Assembly (NCBI GenBank): GCA_017395275.1
Contig: JAFPVN010000306.1
Location: forward strand, 1-14,756
Direction of reading: 5' to 3'
From: Candidatus Methanomethylophilaceae archaeon
GTDB lineage: Archaea; Thermoplasmatota; Thermoplasmata; Methanomassiliicoccales; Methanomethylophilaceae
Length of the DNA stretch: 14,756 bases
In this document: positions 1 to 5,136 of the stretch, in pieces
Layout: each line of letters begins with the position of its first letter
How positions within the stretch are numbered: the stretch's first letter is position 1
Notes under the pieces: generated by a model
The model's input: only the letters and a program-made list of their open reading frames with translations
Told to the model about the DNA's origin: nothing
Database searches by the model: none
Program-made: the position numbers and the translations under genes

Positions 1-113
1 CCCTTGGGGATGTAACCGATCTGGGCAAGGAACTGCTCCGCCACGAGATCCGGATCGGACACTGCCGTGAGCGGAATGTTACTGACGACCTGGAGTTCGA
101 ACAGATGATTCAC
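1..113 (-). CDS. 5' end of an unidentified gene (partial)
   Basis: An open minus-strand frame begins at a GTG codon (111-113) and runs off the left edge. The visible N-terminus reads MNHLFELQVVSNIPLTAVSD and continues as DPDLVAEQFLAQIGYIPKG. It has no signal peptide or obvious motif and I do not recognise the family. The start is uncertain: the GTG sits inside a Shine-Dalgarno-like GAGGTGA, so either the transcript is nearly leaderless and begins at this GTG, or a downstream non-ATG codon is used. A TATA-like box at 145-153 and a perfect palindrome at 127-142 lie just upstream, which supports a promoter here and translation from about this point. The gene is separated by 47 bases from the regulator gene that ends at 161. 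Confidence 0.5.
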   Translation of the reverse strand, partial: MNHLFELQVVSNIPLTAVSDPDLVAEQFLAQIGYIPK

Positions 114-126
114 CTCTAATGTTAGA

Positions 127-142
127 CCTTAAAGAGTTAAGG
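127..142. promoter_or_regulatory. Perfect palindrome, candidate operator
   Basis: CCTTAA-AGAG-TTAAGG is a perfect 6-bp inverted repeat with a 4-base centre. It lies between the TATA-like box (145-153) and the start codon (113) of the leftmost minus-strand gene, so it covers the expected transcription start. That is a classic position for an archaeal repressor site. A role for the XRE-type regulator encoded next door (161-676) is inference only. It could also fold as a short RNA hairpin downstream of that regulator gene. Confidence 0.45.
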
Positions 143-144
143 TG

Positions 145-153
145 ATATTTTAA
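145..153 (-). promoter_or_regulatory. TATA-like box for the leftmost gene
   Basis: On the minus strand the sequence reads TTAAAATATC, 32-40 bases upstream of the GTG at 113, which predicts a start near 120-125 and a leader of about ten bases or less. Confidence 0.35.
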
Positions 154-160
154 CTAAACG

Positions 161-676
161 TTACAGATCGGTCTTCAGGCGTTCGATGGCCACGCTGATG
201 CTGTCCGTCGGTATGACCGGCGACACGGGGATGGTCAGGATCCTCTCGATGGTCGGTGCGACGATGGGTGCGCATATGACTCCGATAGCCCCGTCGCGCT
301 CGGCGCGGAGGGCCATGATGATGGCGTCCTCGACGGTTGACACGGGATATTCCATGAGCTTCACGGGCCTGCCGTCCACGATGGTCTCCTTCTCCAGCAC
401 CTGCAGCACGTGGTGCGACGCTATGACGGCGATGAAGTTCTGGCCGCTCTCGGCGGACATGATCTTCACGGCGCGGATGATCGCCCTTGCGGTCCTGAGG
501 TTTGGTTCCCTCTGGTCCTCCAGGATCTTGTACATGGTGCTCTGGGGGATGCCCGTGGCCCTGCTGAACTCGTTGACGGTCATGTGGAGGTCGTTCTCCA
601 TCACCCTCTTGAGGGCCTTCTGGAAACCTCCCTCCTCGCGGATCATGCCCGCTATGAGATCGTCGACCGCGGTCAT
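161..676 (-). CDS. XRE/HTH-type transcriptional regulator
   Basis: A 171-residue protein starting MTAVDDLIAG. Residues about 32-66 form a lambda-repressor-like helix-turn-helix (TVNEFSRATGIPQSTMYKIL followed by a wing-like EDQREPNLRTARAI). The C-terminal half is a separate alpha/beta domain with alternating hydrophobic strands (GAIGVICAPIVAP, ILTIPVSPVIPTDS), as in archaeal regulators that pair an N-terminal HTH with a ligand- or effector-sensing domain. The start was chosen because its ATG overlaps the TGA of the thioredoxin reductase gene (ATGA, bases 673-676) and follows GGTGTGA; the longer open frame upstream is the antisense shadow of that gene. Translational coupling makes it the last gene of the thiol-redox operon, so it probably senses or controls redox state or its own operon. 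Its effector is unknown. Confidence 0.75.
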   Translation of the reverse strand: MTAVDDLIAGMIREEGGFQKALKRVMENDLHMTVNEFSRATGIPQSTMYKILEDQREPNLRTARAIIRAVKIMSAESGQNFIAVIASHHVLQVLEKETIVDGRPVKLMEYPVSTVEDAIIMALRAERDGAIGVICAPIVAPTIERILTIPVSPVIPTDSISVAIERLKTDL

Positions 677-1563
677 TCCTTCACACCTTTGACATACTCG
701 GCCGCGGAAGTGCCAGCAACGCATCCCTGGCCCACCGCGCGGGCGACCTGCCAGGGTTTCCCTGTGACGTCGCCGCATGCGAAGACGCCTGCTACGTCGG
801 TCTCGCACCTGTCGTTGACCTTTATGGAATCGTCCATCTGCGGTATTACGTCCAGATCCGTGGCTATGTCCGCCGACGATTTGGCGCCGAGCTCGATGAA
901 CACCCCGTCCGTGGGTATGGTGTCGCCGTTCTCCAGTATGACGGATTCGACCCTGTCGCTCCCGACGATGGACTTGATCCCAGAGTTGATCATCTTCACG
1001 CCGGCGTTCTCCGCCTTGGCGACGACGTTCCTCGAGGCGTCGATGGTCCTGTACACCCAATAGACCTTGGATGCGTACCTGGTCATGAGCTCCGCGGACA
1101 CGGCGGCCTCGGTCTCGTCCCCGACGATGACCACGGTCTTCCCCTTGTAGAACCCGCAGTCGCAGACCGCGCAGTAGCTAACGCCTTTGCCGTAGAGGGT
1201 CTTCTCCCCGGGGACGTTGAGCCCCTTCCTTGAGATACCGGTGGCGATGATGACCGCTTTGGCTATGATCTCCTCATCGTCCTCGGTGGTGAGTGAGAAC
1301 TTCTCCCCCACGTTGGATGCGGCGATGATGTTCTTCTCCATGACGGTGCATCCGAAGATCTTCGCCTGACCGACCCCGTTCTTGAGGATCATGTCCCCGT
1401 TCATAGCTCCGGGTATCCCAAAGTAGTTCTCGATGCGGGCACCGGCCATGGCGCTGTTCTGGGGTTTCCCGATTATGACGACTGAGACCTTCCTGCGGGC
1501 CGCGTGGATGGCGGCCTGTATCCCTGCGGGACCGGAGCCGATGACGGCTACGTCGCACTCCAT
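673..1563 (-). CDS. trxB: Thioredoxin reductase-like flavoprotein without an NADPH motif
   Basis: A 296-residue cytoplasmic FAD disulfide reductase of the low-molecular-weight thioredoxin reductase family. The FAD-binding GSGPAG is at residues 9-14, the redox-active C131-A-V-C134 is followed by D135, and the C-terminal FAD motif is FACGD (251-255). It should pass electrons to the adjacent thioredoxins. The second nucleotide-binding site is eroded: where NADPH enzymes have GGGxSA, this one has VIVGDETEAA (about 145-154), and the HRRxxxR phosphate clamp is replaced by YRTIDASR (161-168). Known archaeal relatives with such changes use another donor: the Methanocaldococcus F420-dependent enzyme, and the Thermoplasma enzyme that does not accept NADPH. 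Length is normal. It lies 4 bases after the thioredoxin gene and overlaps the regulator by 4 bases. Family assignment is firm; donor identity is inference. Confidence 0.9.
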   Translation of the reverse strand: MECDVAVIGSGPAGIQAAIHAARRKVSVVIIGKPQNSAMAGARIENYFGIPGAMNGDMILKNGVGQAKIFGCTVMEKNIIAASNVGEKFSLTTEDDEEIIAKAVIIATGISRKGLNVPGEKTLYGKGVSYCAVCDCGFYKGKTVVIVGDETEAAVSAELMTRYASKVYWVYRTIDASRNVVAKAENAGVKMINSGIKSIVGSDRVESVILENGDTIPTDGVFIELGAKSSADIATDLDVIPQMDDSIKVNDRCETDVAGVFACGDVTGKPWQVARAVGQGCVAGTSAAEYVKGVKE

Positions 1564-1567
1564 GCTA

Positions 1568-2248
1568 TCACTGTTCCAGCACGTGTCTCTTGAGACCGAC
1601 AGCGGTCAGTCCGGGATCCAGTCCGACGATGGTGTCCACCAGCTTCCCGTCCTTGTAGATCAGGAGCCTGGGGATAGAGGCGATGTTGAATCTCATGGCG
1701 GTGGCCTGGTTGTCGTCGGTGTTGAGCTTCCCGACCCTGATCTCGCCCTTGGAGATCTCGGCGAGCTCGTCGACGATGGGGCCCATCCTCCTGCAGGGTC
1801 CGCACCACGGTGCCCAGCAGTCCACGAGGGCGTATCCCTGACCGCCTACGAACGAATCGAACGATGCGTCGGTGACCTCCGCCACCGCGCTCTCCGCCTT
1901 CTTCGCAGATGCCCCGGACGCGGCGGGCTCGATGAGCTTGGCGTCCGCCATCTCCGAGAGGATCTCCTCCTTGGGCCTGAGGCCGACGAGGGTCTTCAGG
2001 AGGATCTTGTTCCTGAACATGAGCAGCGTGGGGATGGCCTGTATGTCGAACCTGGCCGAGATGCCGGGTGCATCATCGACGTTGAGCTTCACGACCTTTA
2101 CCTGTGAGCCGTACTCGGAGTCTATCTCCTCTACGATCGGGCCGAGTCTCCTGCAGGGTCCGCACCAGGGCGCCCAGCAGTCCACGAGGACGTTGGTGTT
2201 CCCATCTATGATTGCATCGAAAGTGTCTTCGGTGATCTCTGTCGTCAT
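1568..2248 (-). CDS. Tandem two-domain thioredoxin
   Basis: A 226-residue protein made of two complete thioredoxin domains (about 1-105 and 122-226) joined by an Ala/Ser/Lys-rich linker (SGASAKKAES). Each has the active site WCGPC (C29/C32 and C149/C152) and the cis-proline loop (AIPT, P73; SIPR, P193). Both carry an extra cysteine where most thioredoxins have Phe (VDCWAPWCGPC; C24 and C144). The start ATG at 2246-2248 was chosen over a longer open frame because GGAGAGA lies 6-12 bases upstream and a TATA box at 2284-2295 fits. It is first in an operon with the reductase, so the two should form an electron-transfer pair. The active-site DNA of the two halves is nearly identical, which points to duplication with recent conversion or strong constraint. 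There is no signal peptide, so it is cytoplasmic. Confidence 0.93.
   Translation of the reverse strand: MTTEITEDTFDAIIDGNTNVLVDCWAPWCGPCRRLGPIVEEIDSEYGSQVKVVKLNVDDAPGISARFDIQAIPTLLMFRNKILLKTLVGLRPKEEILSEMADAKLIEPAASGASAKKAESAVAEVTDASFDSFVGGQGYALVDCWAPWCGPCRRMGPIVDELAEISKGEIRVGKLNTDDNQATAMRFNIASIPRLLIYKDGKLVDTIVGLDPGLTAVGLKRHVLEQ
1788..1829. repeat. Thioredoxin active-site repeat, copy in domain 2
   Basis: A 42-base stretch encoding VDCWAPWCGPCRR of the second domain matches 2148-2189 with two mismatches. It is much more alike than the rest of the two domains. Confidence 0.9.
2148..2189. repeat. Thioredoxin active-site repeat, copy in domain 1
   Basis: Partner of 1788-1829, 360 bases away in the same frame and the same protein. 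Confidence 0.9.
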
Positions 2249-2283
2249 TATAATCTCTCCTGGATTCGCTAATCGTCGCGCAC

Positions 2284-2295
2284 GATATAATATTG
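2284..2295 (-). promoter_or_regulatory. Promoter of the thioredoxin operon
   Basis: AATATTATATCG on the minus strand is a good archaeal TATA box. It lies about 40 bases upstream of the thioredoxin ATG and predicts a leader of about 16 bases that holds the GGAGAGA ribosome binding site (2254-2260). Confidence 0.55.
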
Positions 2296-2311
2296 TCGGG
2301 CGCGTGCAAAA

Positions 2312-2320
2312 ACGTTTAAT
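2312..2320 (+). promoter_or_regulatory. Promoter of the PRC-barrel gene
   Basis: ACGTTTAAT preceded by an A-rich stretch (2308-2312) resembles BRE plus TATA. It predicts transcription from about 2342, after the upstream GTG at 2337, which favours the ATG at 2352. Confidence 0.4.
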
Positions 2321-2351
2321 GGCGGTGCTGTGATGGGTGTACGGGATAAGG

Positions 2352-2615
2352 ATGCTCGAGACCACAGAGGACATCATCGGATTGGACATCTACGGACCCA
2401 AGGGTATCTTCGTCGGGAAGGTGGATGACCTGGCTTTCGACACCGACAACAGGCGCGTCATCGGCCTGATGGTGAAGAACATCAACCCGGCCATTTCCGA
2501 ACCGGGCATCATCGTCAGCATACCCTACGATTGGGTGAGCGCGGTGGGCGATATCGTGATCCTGAAGAGATTCCCGGAGAAGCTCGTCAGAGACGGGCCT
2601 CCGGAGGGACTGTGA
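2352..2615 (+). CDS. PRC-barrel domain protein
   Basis: An 87-residue protein that is essentially a single PRC-barrel: MLETTEDIIGLDIYGPKG, then IFVGKVDDLAFDTDNRRVIG and a hydrophobic strand ending SIPYDWVSAVGDIVIL. PRC-barrels are small beta-barrels; in archaea they occur as stand-alone proteins, some acting in RNA handling and some (the haloarchaeal CdpB type) in cell division. Which role applies here cannot be told. An in-frame GTG at 2337 would add five residues, but the predicted transcription start lies downstream of it. The gene is divergent from the thioredoxin operon, and its last 29 bases overlap the end of the convergent HD-domain gene. Confidence 0.8.
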   Translation: MLETTEDIIGLDIYGPKGIFVGKVDDLAFDTDNRRVIGLMVKNINPAISEPGIIVSIPYDWVSAVGDIVILKRFPEKLVRDGPPEGL

Positions 2616-3183
2616 AGGGTGCGCAGGCGCCCTTCATGTTGGGATAGGGCCCAAGTGCCAGCACCAGCGAGTCGAGATCCTCTCCGTAGAGTTTGGACAG
2701 TTCCTTGTGAAGGTCGGCGATGCGCCTAGCTCCCCTTACGGATCCCTTGTGCATCAGCCTGTCCACCGAGTACGTGTGGGGGACGAACTTGTTGTCGCTC
2801 ACCATGTTGTCGGCGTGGCAGACGATCTTCTGCTCTATGGTGTCGGGGATGTAGTTGCCCTTGGGGAGCCCCATCTCGATGACGTCCTGCTCGTCCAGTC
2901 CGGCGCCCACGTGCTTGCGGATGATCTCCACGACCTCCCTCGGCAGGCCGAGGTCCGCTGCTATGGACGCTCCGATCACGGCATGCATTATGGAATGGTC
3001 CACGGACCTCCCGATGTCGTGGAGGAACGCCCCCGCCCTCAGCAGGTCGATGTCGCAGTCTATCCTCCTCGCCATGGCCTCCGCCATGGTCCACACCGTG
3101 CAGCAGTGGACTATGACGCGCCTCTTGCATCCAGCTTCCGTCAGGAGACGGATGCATTCGGAGTCATTTGGATAGGTCGACAA
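2587..3183 (-). CDS. HD-domain (HDIG-type) phosphohydrolase
   Basis: A 198-residue protein with a metal-binding HD superfamily core: H26, the HDIG motif H55-D56-I-G, H91 in RKHVGAG, and D125 in VCHADN. It matches my memory of the archaeal TIGR00295 family, which is often next to or fused with Trm56. HD proteins of this kind hydrolyse phosphomonoesters or phosphodiesters; the substrate here is unknown. The start is inferred to be TTG at 3181-3183: GAGGGGGA lies about 7 bases upstream, the ATG that overlaps the trm56 stop is out of frame, and the next in-frame Met would remove H26. The gene overlaps the 3' end of trm56 by 20 bases, so the two are probably translationally coupled, suggesting a role in tRNA modification or turnover. 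Confidence 0.8.
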   Translation of the reverse strand: MSTYPNDSECIRLLTEAGCKRRVIVHCCTVWTMAEAMARRIDCDIDLLRAGAFLHDIGRSVDHSIMHAVIGASIAADLGLPREVVEIIRKHVGAGLDEQDVIEMGLPKGNYIPDTIEQKIVCHADNMVSDNKFVPHTYSVDRLMHKGSVRGARRIADLHKELSKLYGEDLDSLVLALGPYPNMKGACAPFTVPPEARL

Positions 3184-3682
3184 CGGTCTTCCCCCTCTCG
3201 TTGGGTACGACGGTCAGTTTGCCGCCGCGGTCCGCATAGAGCGCCTGTCCCTCGGTGAACCTGTCGAGGAATATCGCAAGGGCGGCGATCTCCGAGTGGG
3301 GCTGGTTGCCCACGGAGACGTTGAAGTCCGCCGCCTGATACACCTCGATCGGCACCTTCTCGGCACCCACGATGATCATTATGTCCTCGTCCCTGGGGAT
3401 CTTCGGGAGAGCTACATCAACTCTCTCGCCGTACATCGTCAGATGCACGACCTTTCCCTTGAAGCCCCTCATGGCCTCCTTCCAGGTGACTCCGGTCTTT
3501 ATGGTGTAGTCCCCGCCGAAACGGTCCACCACGCTTCTTATGTTCTCCTCGAGCACGGGGTCGGGGGTATCCACGTAGATGCCTTTCGCTCCCAGTGCCC
3601 TCGAAGAGAGGGCCACATGCGTCGTGACACGCTTATCCCTTTCAGGGCGGTGCCCGATACGCATGATCCAGATATCGGACAT
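3164..3682 (-). CDS. trm56: tRNA (cytidine-56-2'-O)-methyltransferase
   Basis: A 172-residue archaeal SPOUT methylase. It starts MSDIWIMRIGHRPERDKRVT, which is the conserved aTrm56 opening, and carries the SPOUT cofactor-binding knot (MIIVGAEKVP at about 112-121 and SVGNQPHSEIAALAIFLDR at about 133-151). The enzyme methylates the ribose of C56 in the T-loop of tRNA using S-adenosylmethionine and stabilises the tRNA elbow. The ATG at 3680-3682 was chosen because it begins this conserved N-terminus and lies 5 bases after the stop of the upstream regulator; the longer open frame is a shadow. It sits between a winged-helix gene and the HD-domain gene with which it overlaps. Length is typical and key motifs are intact. 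Confidence 0.92.
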   Translation of the reverse strand: MSDIWIMRIGHRPERDKRVTTHVALSSRALGAKGIYVDTPDPVLEENIRSVVDRFGGDYTIKTGVTWKEAMRGFKGKVVHLTMYGERVDVALPKIPRDEDIMIIVGAEKVPIEVYQAADFNVSVGNQPHSEIAALAIFLDRFTEGQALYADRGGKLTVVPNERGKTVVDLSK

Positions 3683-3687
3683 GCGTC

Positions 3688-4188
3688 TCAATCCTCGCGC
3701 TTCAGTTCGATCCTGTGGCCGTGATAGTCCAGGTTCACGGACCTGCGTACGAGGCTCTTGAGCATGGTGGCGGTGAGGCCCAGCGCCTCGGCCACGTCTC
3801 CAGAGAACTTTCCGTCCTTCCCCACTTCCTTGAGGATCTTCGCCTCGATCTCGGCGTAGTCCTCCTCGCTCATCATCGCCGCGGCCAGAACGTCGCTGAT
3901 CTCGTAGACGGGCCACTGCGCGTTGATGTGGAACGATGTGTAGAAGGTATGATACGATTTCACCGGGAATCCGCCGTCGTTGGAGACCCATCTGCTCTCC
4001 ACCAGCTTCATCTTGTCGAAGAAGATGATGGCCTCGCGTCCCTCGAGTCCGAACTTCGCCTCTATCTCATCGGCGGTCCTCCACTCGAGGGTGACTTCCT
4101 TGAGGACATCCCTCTTGACTGCGGTGTCAACGGATCTGAGCATCGGGACGAGCTCCGACGGTTCGTTGATCACTTTTATTCTATTCAT
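3688..4188 (-). CDS. ArsR-like winged-helix regulator
   Basis: A 166-residue protein starting MNRIKVINEPSELVPMLRSV. Residues about 20-60 (AVKRDVLKEVTLEWRTADEI, then EAKFG.EGREAIIFFDKMKL) form a winged helix of the ArsR-like archaeal type in which the recognition region is followed by a wing bearing VESRW. The C-terminal half holds a second helical region with another HTH-like segment (SGDVAEALGLTATMLKSLVRRS). It resembles archaeal regulators that I recall as COG1777-like, but I cannot confirm this. The ATG at 4186-4188 is preferred over an upstream ATG at 4284 because TATA-like boxes lie between the two. It leads an operon with trm56 and the HD-domain gene, so it may be a housekeeping regulator or nucleic-acid-binding protein rather than a metal sensor; no metal-binding cysteines are visible. 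Confidence 0.75.
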   Translation of the reverse strand: MNRIKVINEPSELVPMLRSVDTAVKRDVLKEVTLEWRTADEIEAKFGLEGREAIIFFDKMKLVESRWVSNDGGFPVKSYHTFYTSFHINAQWPVYEISDVLAAAMMSEEDYAEIEAKILKEVGKDGKFSGDVAEALGLTATMLKSLVRRSVNLDYHGHRIELKRED

Positions 4189-4210
4189 GACTTCACGTAA
4201 GGCTCGTTCG

Positions 4211-4229
4211 TATAATAACATATTTATCC
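4211..4229 (-). promoter_or_regulatory. Promoter of the regulator-trm56-HD operon
   Basis: The minus strand holds two candidate TATA boxes, GGATAAATATG (4219-4229) and TTATTATA (4211-4218). The first gives a leader of about 10 bases holding GTGAAG; the second gives an almost leaderless transcript. Confidence 0.4.
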
Positions 4230-4286
4230 TTATTAAGCGGGAAAAAACGAATTCCTGGATGTTGTCAAGTGAACTGGAGAACAACC

Positions 4287-4296
4287 TTTATTTATT
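4287..4296 (+). promoter_or_regulatory. Promoter of the 53-residue protein gene
   Basis: TTTATTTATT lies 22-31 bases upstream of the ATG at 4318. It predicts a start at about 4315, so the message would be leaderless or nearly so, and an ATG at 4306 would be left out. Confidence 0.45.
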
Positions 4297-4317
4297 GCGG
4301 GGGTGATGACCGAAGCA

Positions 4318-4479
4318 ATGTCGAAGAAGAACAAGGCCCCGGAGATGAGGTACCAGTGCCTTAAGTGCTACAAGACCCACAAGACAGAGCAGGCTGCTCT
4401 GGACTGCTGCGGATCCTTCATCCAGGCATGGTCCATCAACTACAGGAAATGGGGTACCGGCCACTGGTACGGACGCTGA
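4318..4479 (+). CDS. Small conserved-looking cysteine-pair protein, 53 aa
   Basis: A short basic protein, MSKKNKAPEM..., with a C14-L-K-C17 pair, an adjacent C30-C31 pair, and an aromatic-rich tail (SINYRKWGTGHWYGR). Two cysteine pairs 12 residues apart, with H21 between them, could bind one zinc ion as a minimal zinc finger, and the lysine-rich N-terminus suits nucleic-acid binding. It has its own TATA box and G-rich GGGGGTGA upstream, a stop codon (TGA), and codon use like its neighbours, which is why I accept it despite its length. It sits between the regulator operon and another small HTH gene. I do not recognise a named family. An ATG four codons earlier (4306) is possible but overlaps the ribosome-binding-like sequence. 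Confidence 0.7.
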   Translation: MSKKNKAPEMRYQCLKCYKTHKTEQAALDCCGSFIQAWSINYRKWGTGHWYGR

Positions 4480-4502
4480 TTCTGAACCCGTCACCGAAAT
4501 GA

Positions 4503-4510
4503 TTTTTTAA
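4503..4510 (+). promoter_or_regulatory. T-run: TATA box and possible terminator
   Basis: TTTTTTAA lies 32-39 bases upstream of the ATG at 4542 and fits a TATA box. As a T-run 24 bases after the stop at 4479 it could also end the transcript of the small upstream gene. Confidence 0.4.
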
Positions 4511-4541
4511 CTTGCGTTAGTTACCACTATAGGCAGGTTCC

Positions 4542-4847
4542 ATGGCTGACAAGAAGATGATCGACAAGATTGACGACGACCTAGAACTTCTGGCCCGCCA
4601 CATCAAGATGCTCCGCGCGATCAGGGAGAACGAACCCATCGGGATCATTCGTCTCTCGGAGGTCACGGAGCTCCCCAAGCACAAGATCCGTTATTCCCTG
4701 AGGCTCCTGGAGAAGGACGGTGTCATATCCCCTTCGCCGGAGGGCGCCCGCACCACCGACAGCTACGAATCCTACATGACCGAGGTCAGGGCCTACATCT
4801 CCAAACTGAAGAAAACCGCCGAGGCCTTGGAGAGCGAATTCGCCTAA
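4542..4847 (+). CDS. Small winged-helix DNA-binding protein
   Basis: A 101-residue acidic protein. Residues about 10-30 form a helix (DDDLELLARHIKMLRAIREN), residues 31-66 the helix-turn-helix (PIGIIRLSEVTELPKHKIRY, then SLRLLEKDGVISPSPEG as the wing), and residues 76-101 a helix with heptad-like spacing (YMTEVRAYISKLKKTAEALE) that probably dimerises. This is the layout of small archaeal winged-helix regulators; no ligand domain is present. Target unknown. It has a short leader with AGGCAGG ahead of the ATG, ends in TAA, and is followed after 56 bases by a tRNA gene with its own promoter. Confidence is high that it is a gene and moderate that it regulates transcription. Confidence 0.8.
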   Translation: MADKKMIDKIDDDLELLARHIKMLRAIRENEPIGIIRLSEVTELPKHKIRYSLRLLEKDGVISPSPEGARTTDSYESYMTEVRAYISKLKKTAEALESEFA

Positions 4848-4870
4848 TGGGTGCATACCATCCACAATAA

Positions 4871-4880
4871 CTTTTAATAT
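4871..4880 (+). promoter_or_regulatory. TATA box of the tRNA-Asn gene
   Basis: CTTTTAATAT lies 24-33 bases upstream of the mature tRNA 5' end, the usual archaeal spacing. Confidence 0.55.
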
Positions 4881-4903
4881 GACCCCTACAATCGGGAGGG
4901 TAG

Positions 4904-4979
4904 GCCGCTGTAGCTCAGTTGGTAGAGCGTGTGACTGTTAATCACAAGGTCCACGGTTCAAGCCCGTGCGGCGGCGCCA
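4904..4979 (+). tRNA. tRNA-Asn (GUU)
   Basis: A full cloverleaf can be drawn: acceptor GCCGCTG/CGGCGGC (one G-U pair), D-arm GCTC...GAGC, anticodon arm TGTGA-CTGTTAA-TCACA with anticodon GTT, and T-arm CACGG-TTCAAGC-CCGTG. Discriminator G73 is at 4976 and CCA is encoded at 4977-4979. No intron is present. It supplies Asn for AAC and AAU codons. Confidence 0.96.
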
Positions 4980-5020
4980 TACTTCTCCAACCCCATCATC
5001 GTGACGGTTCTATGCACGAC

Positions 5021-5030
5021 ACTTTTATAT
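5021..5030 (+). promoter_or_regulatory. TATA box of the CAU-anticodon tRNA gene
   Basis: ACTTTTATAT lies 26-35 bases upstream of the tRNA 5' end at 5056, so this tRNA has its own promoter and is not only cotranscribed with tRNA-Asn. Confidence 0.55.
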
Positions 5031-5055
5031 CGTAATTCTAGATACTCACCCCCAA

Positions 5056-5129
5056 GGGCTTGTAGCTTAGTATGGTGGAGCGAGCGGCTCATAACCGCCC
5101 GGTCGTCGGTTCAAATCCGGCCAGGCCCA
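5056..5129 (+). tRNA. tRNA with CAU anticodon, probably tRNA-Ile2
   Basis: Acceptor GGGCTTG pairs with CAGGCCC (one G-U pair), the D-arm is GCTT...GAGC, the anticodon loop is CTCATAA (anticodon CAT), the T-arm is GTCGG-TTCAAAT-CCGGC, and A73 is the discriminator. CCA is not encoded (CTA follows). The anticodon stem has an A27-C43 mismatch. The acceptor starts with G1-C72, so it is not the archaeal initiator, which starts with A1-U72. The GGGC...GCCC acceptor and GTAGCTTAG resemble archaeal tRNA-Ile more than elongator tRNA-Met, which would make it the AUA-decoding tRNA whose C34 becomes agmatidine. Elongator Met remains possible. Confidence 0.85.
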
Positions 5130-5136
5130 CTAATTC

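Noticed and set aside
677..1060. N-terminal extension of the XRE regulator frame
   Set aside because: The extension is Arg/His-rich and lies within the thioredoxin reductase gene in another frame. The start overlapping the reductase stop is far better.
4288..4494. Minus-strand 68-codon frame over the small cysteine-pair gene
   Set aside because: It mirrors the plus-strand gene, which has a fitting TATA box and metal-ligand spacing; the mirror has neither.
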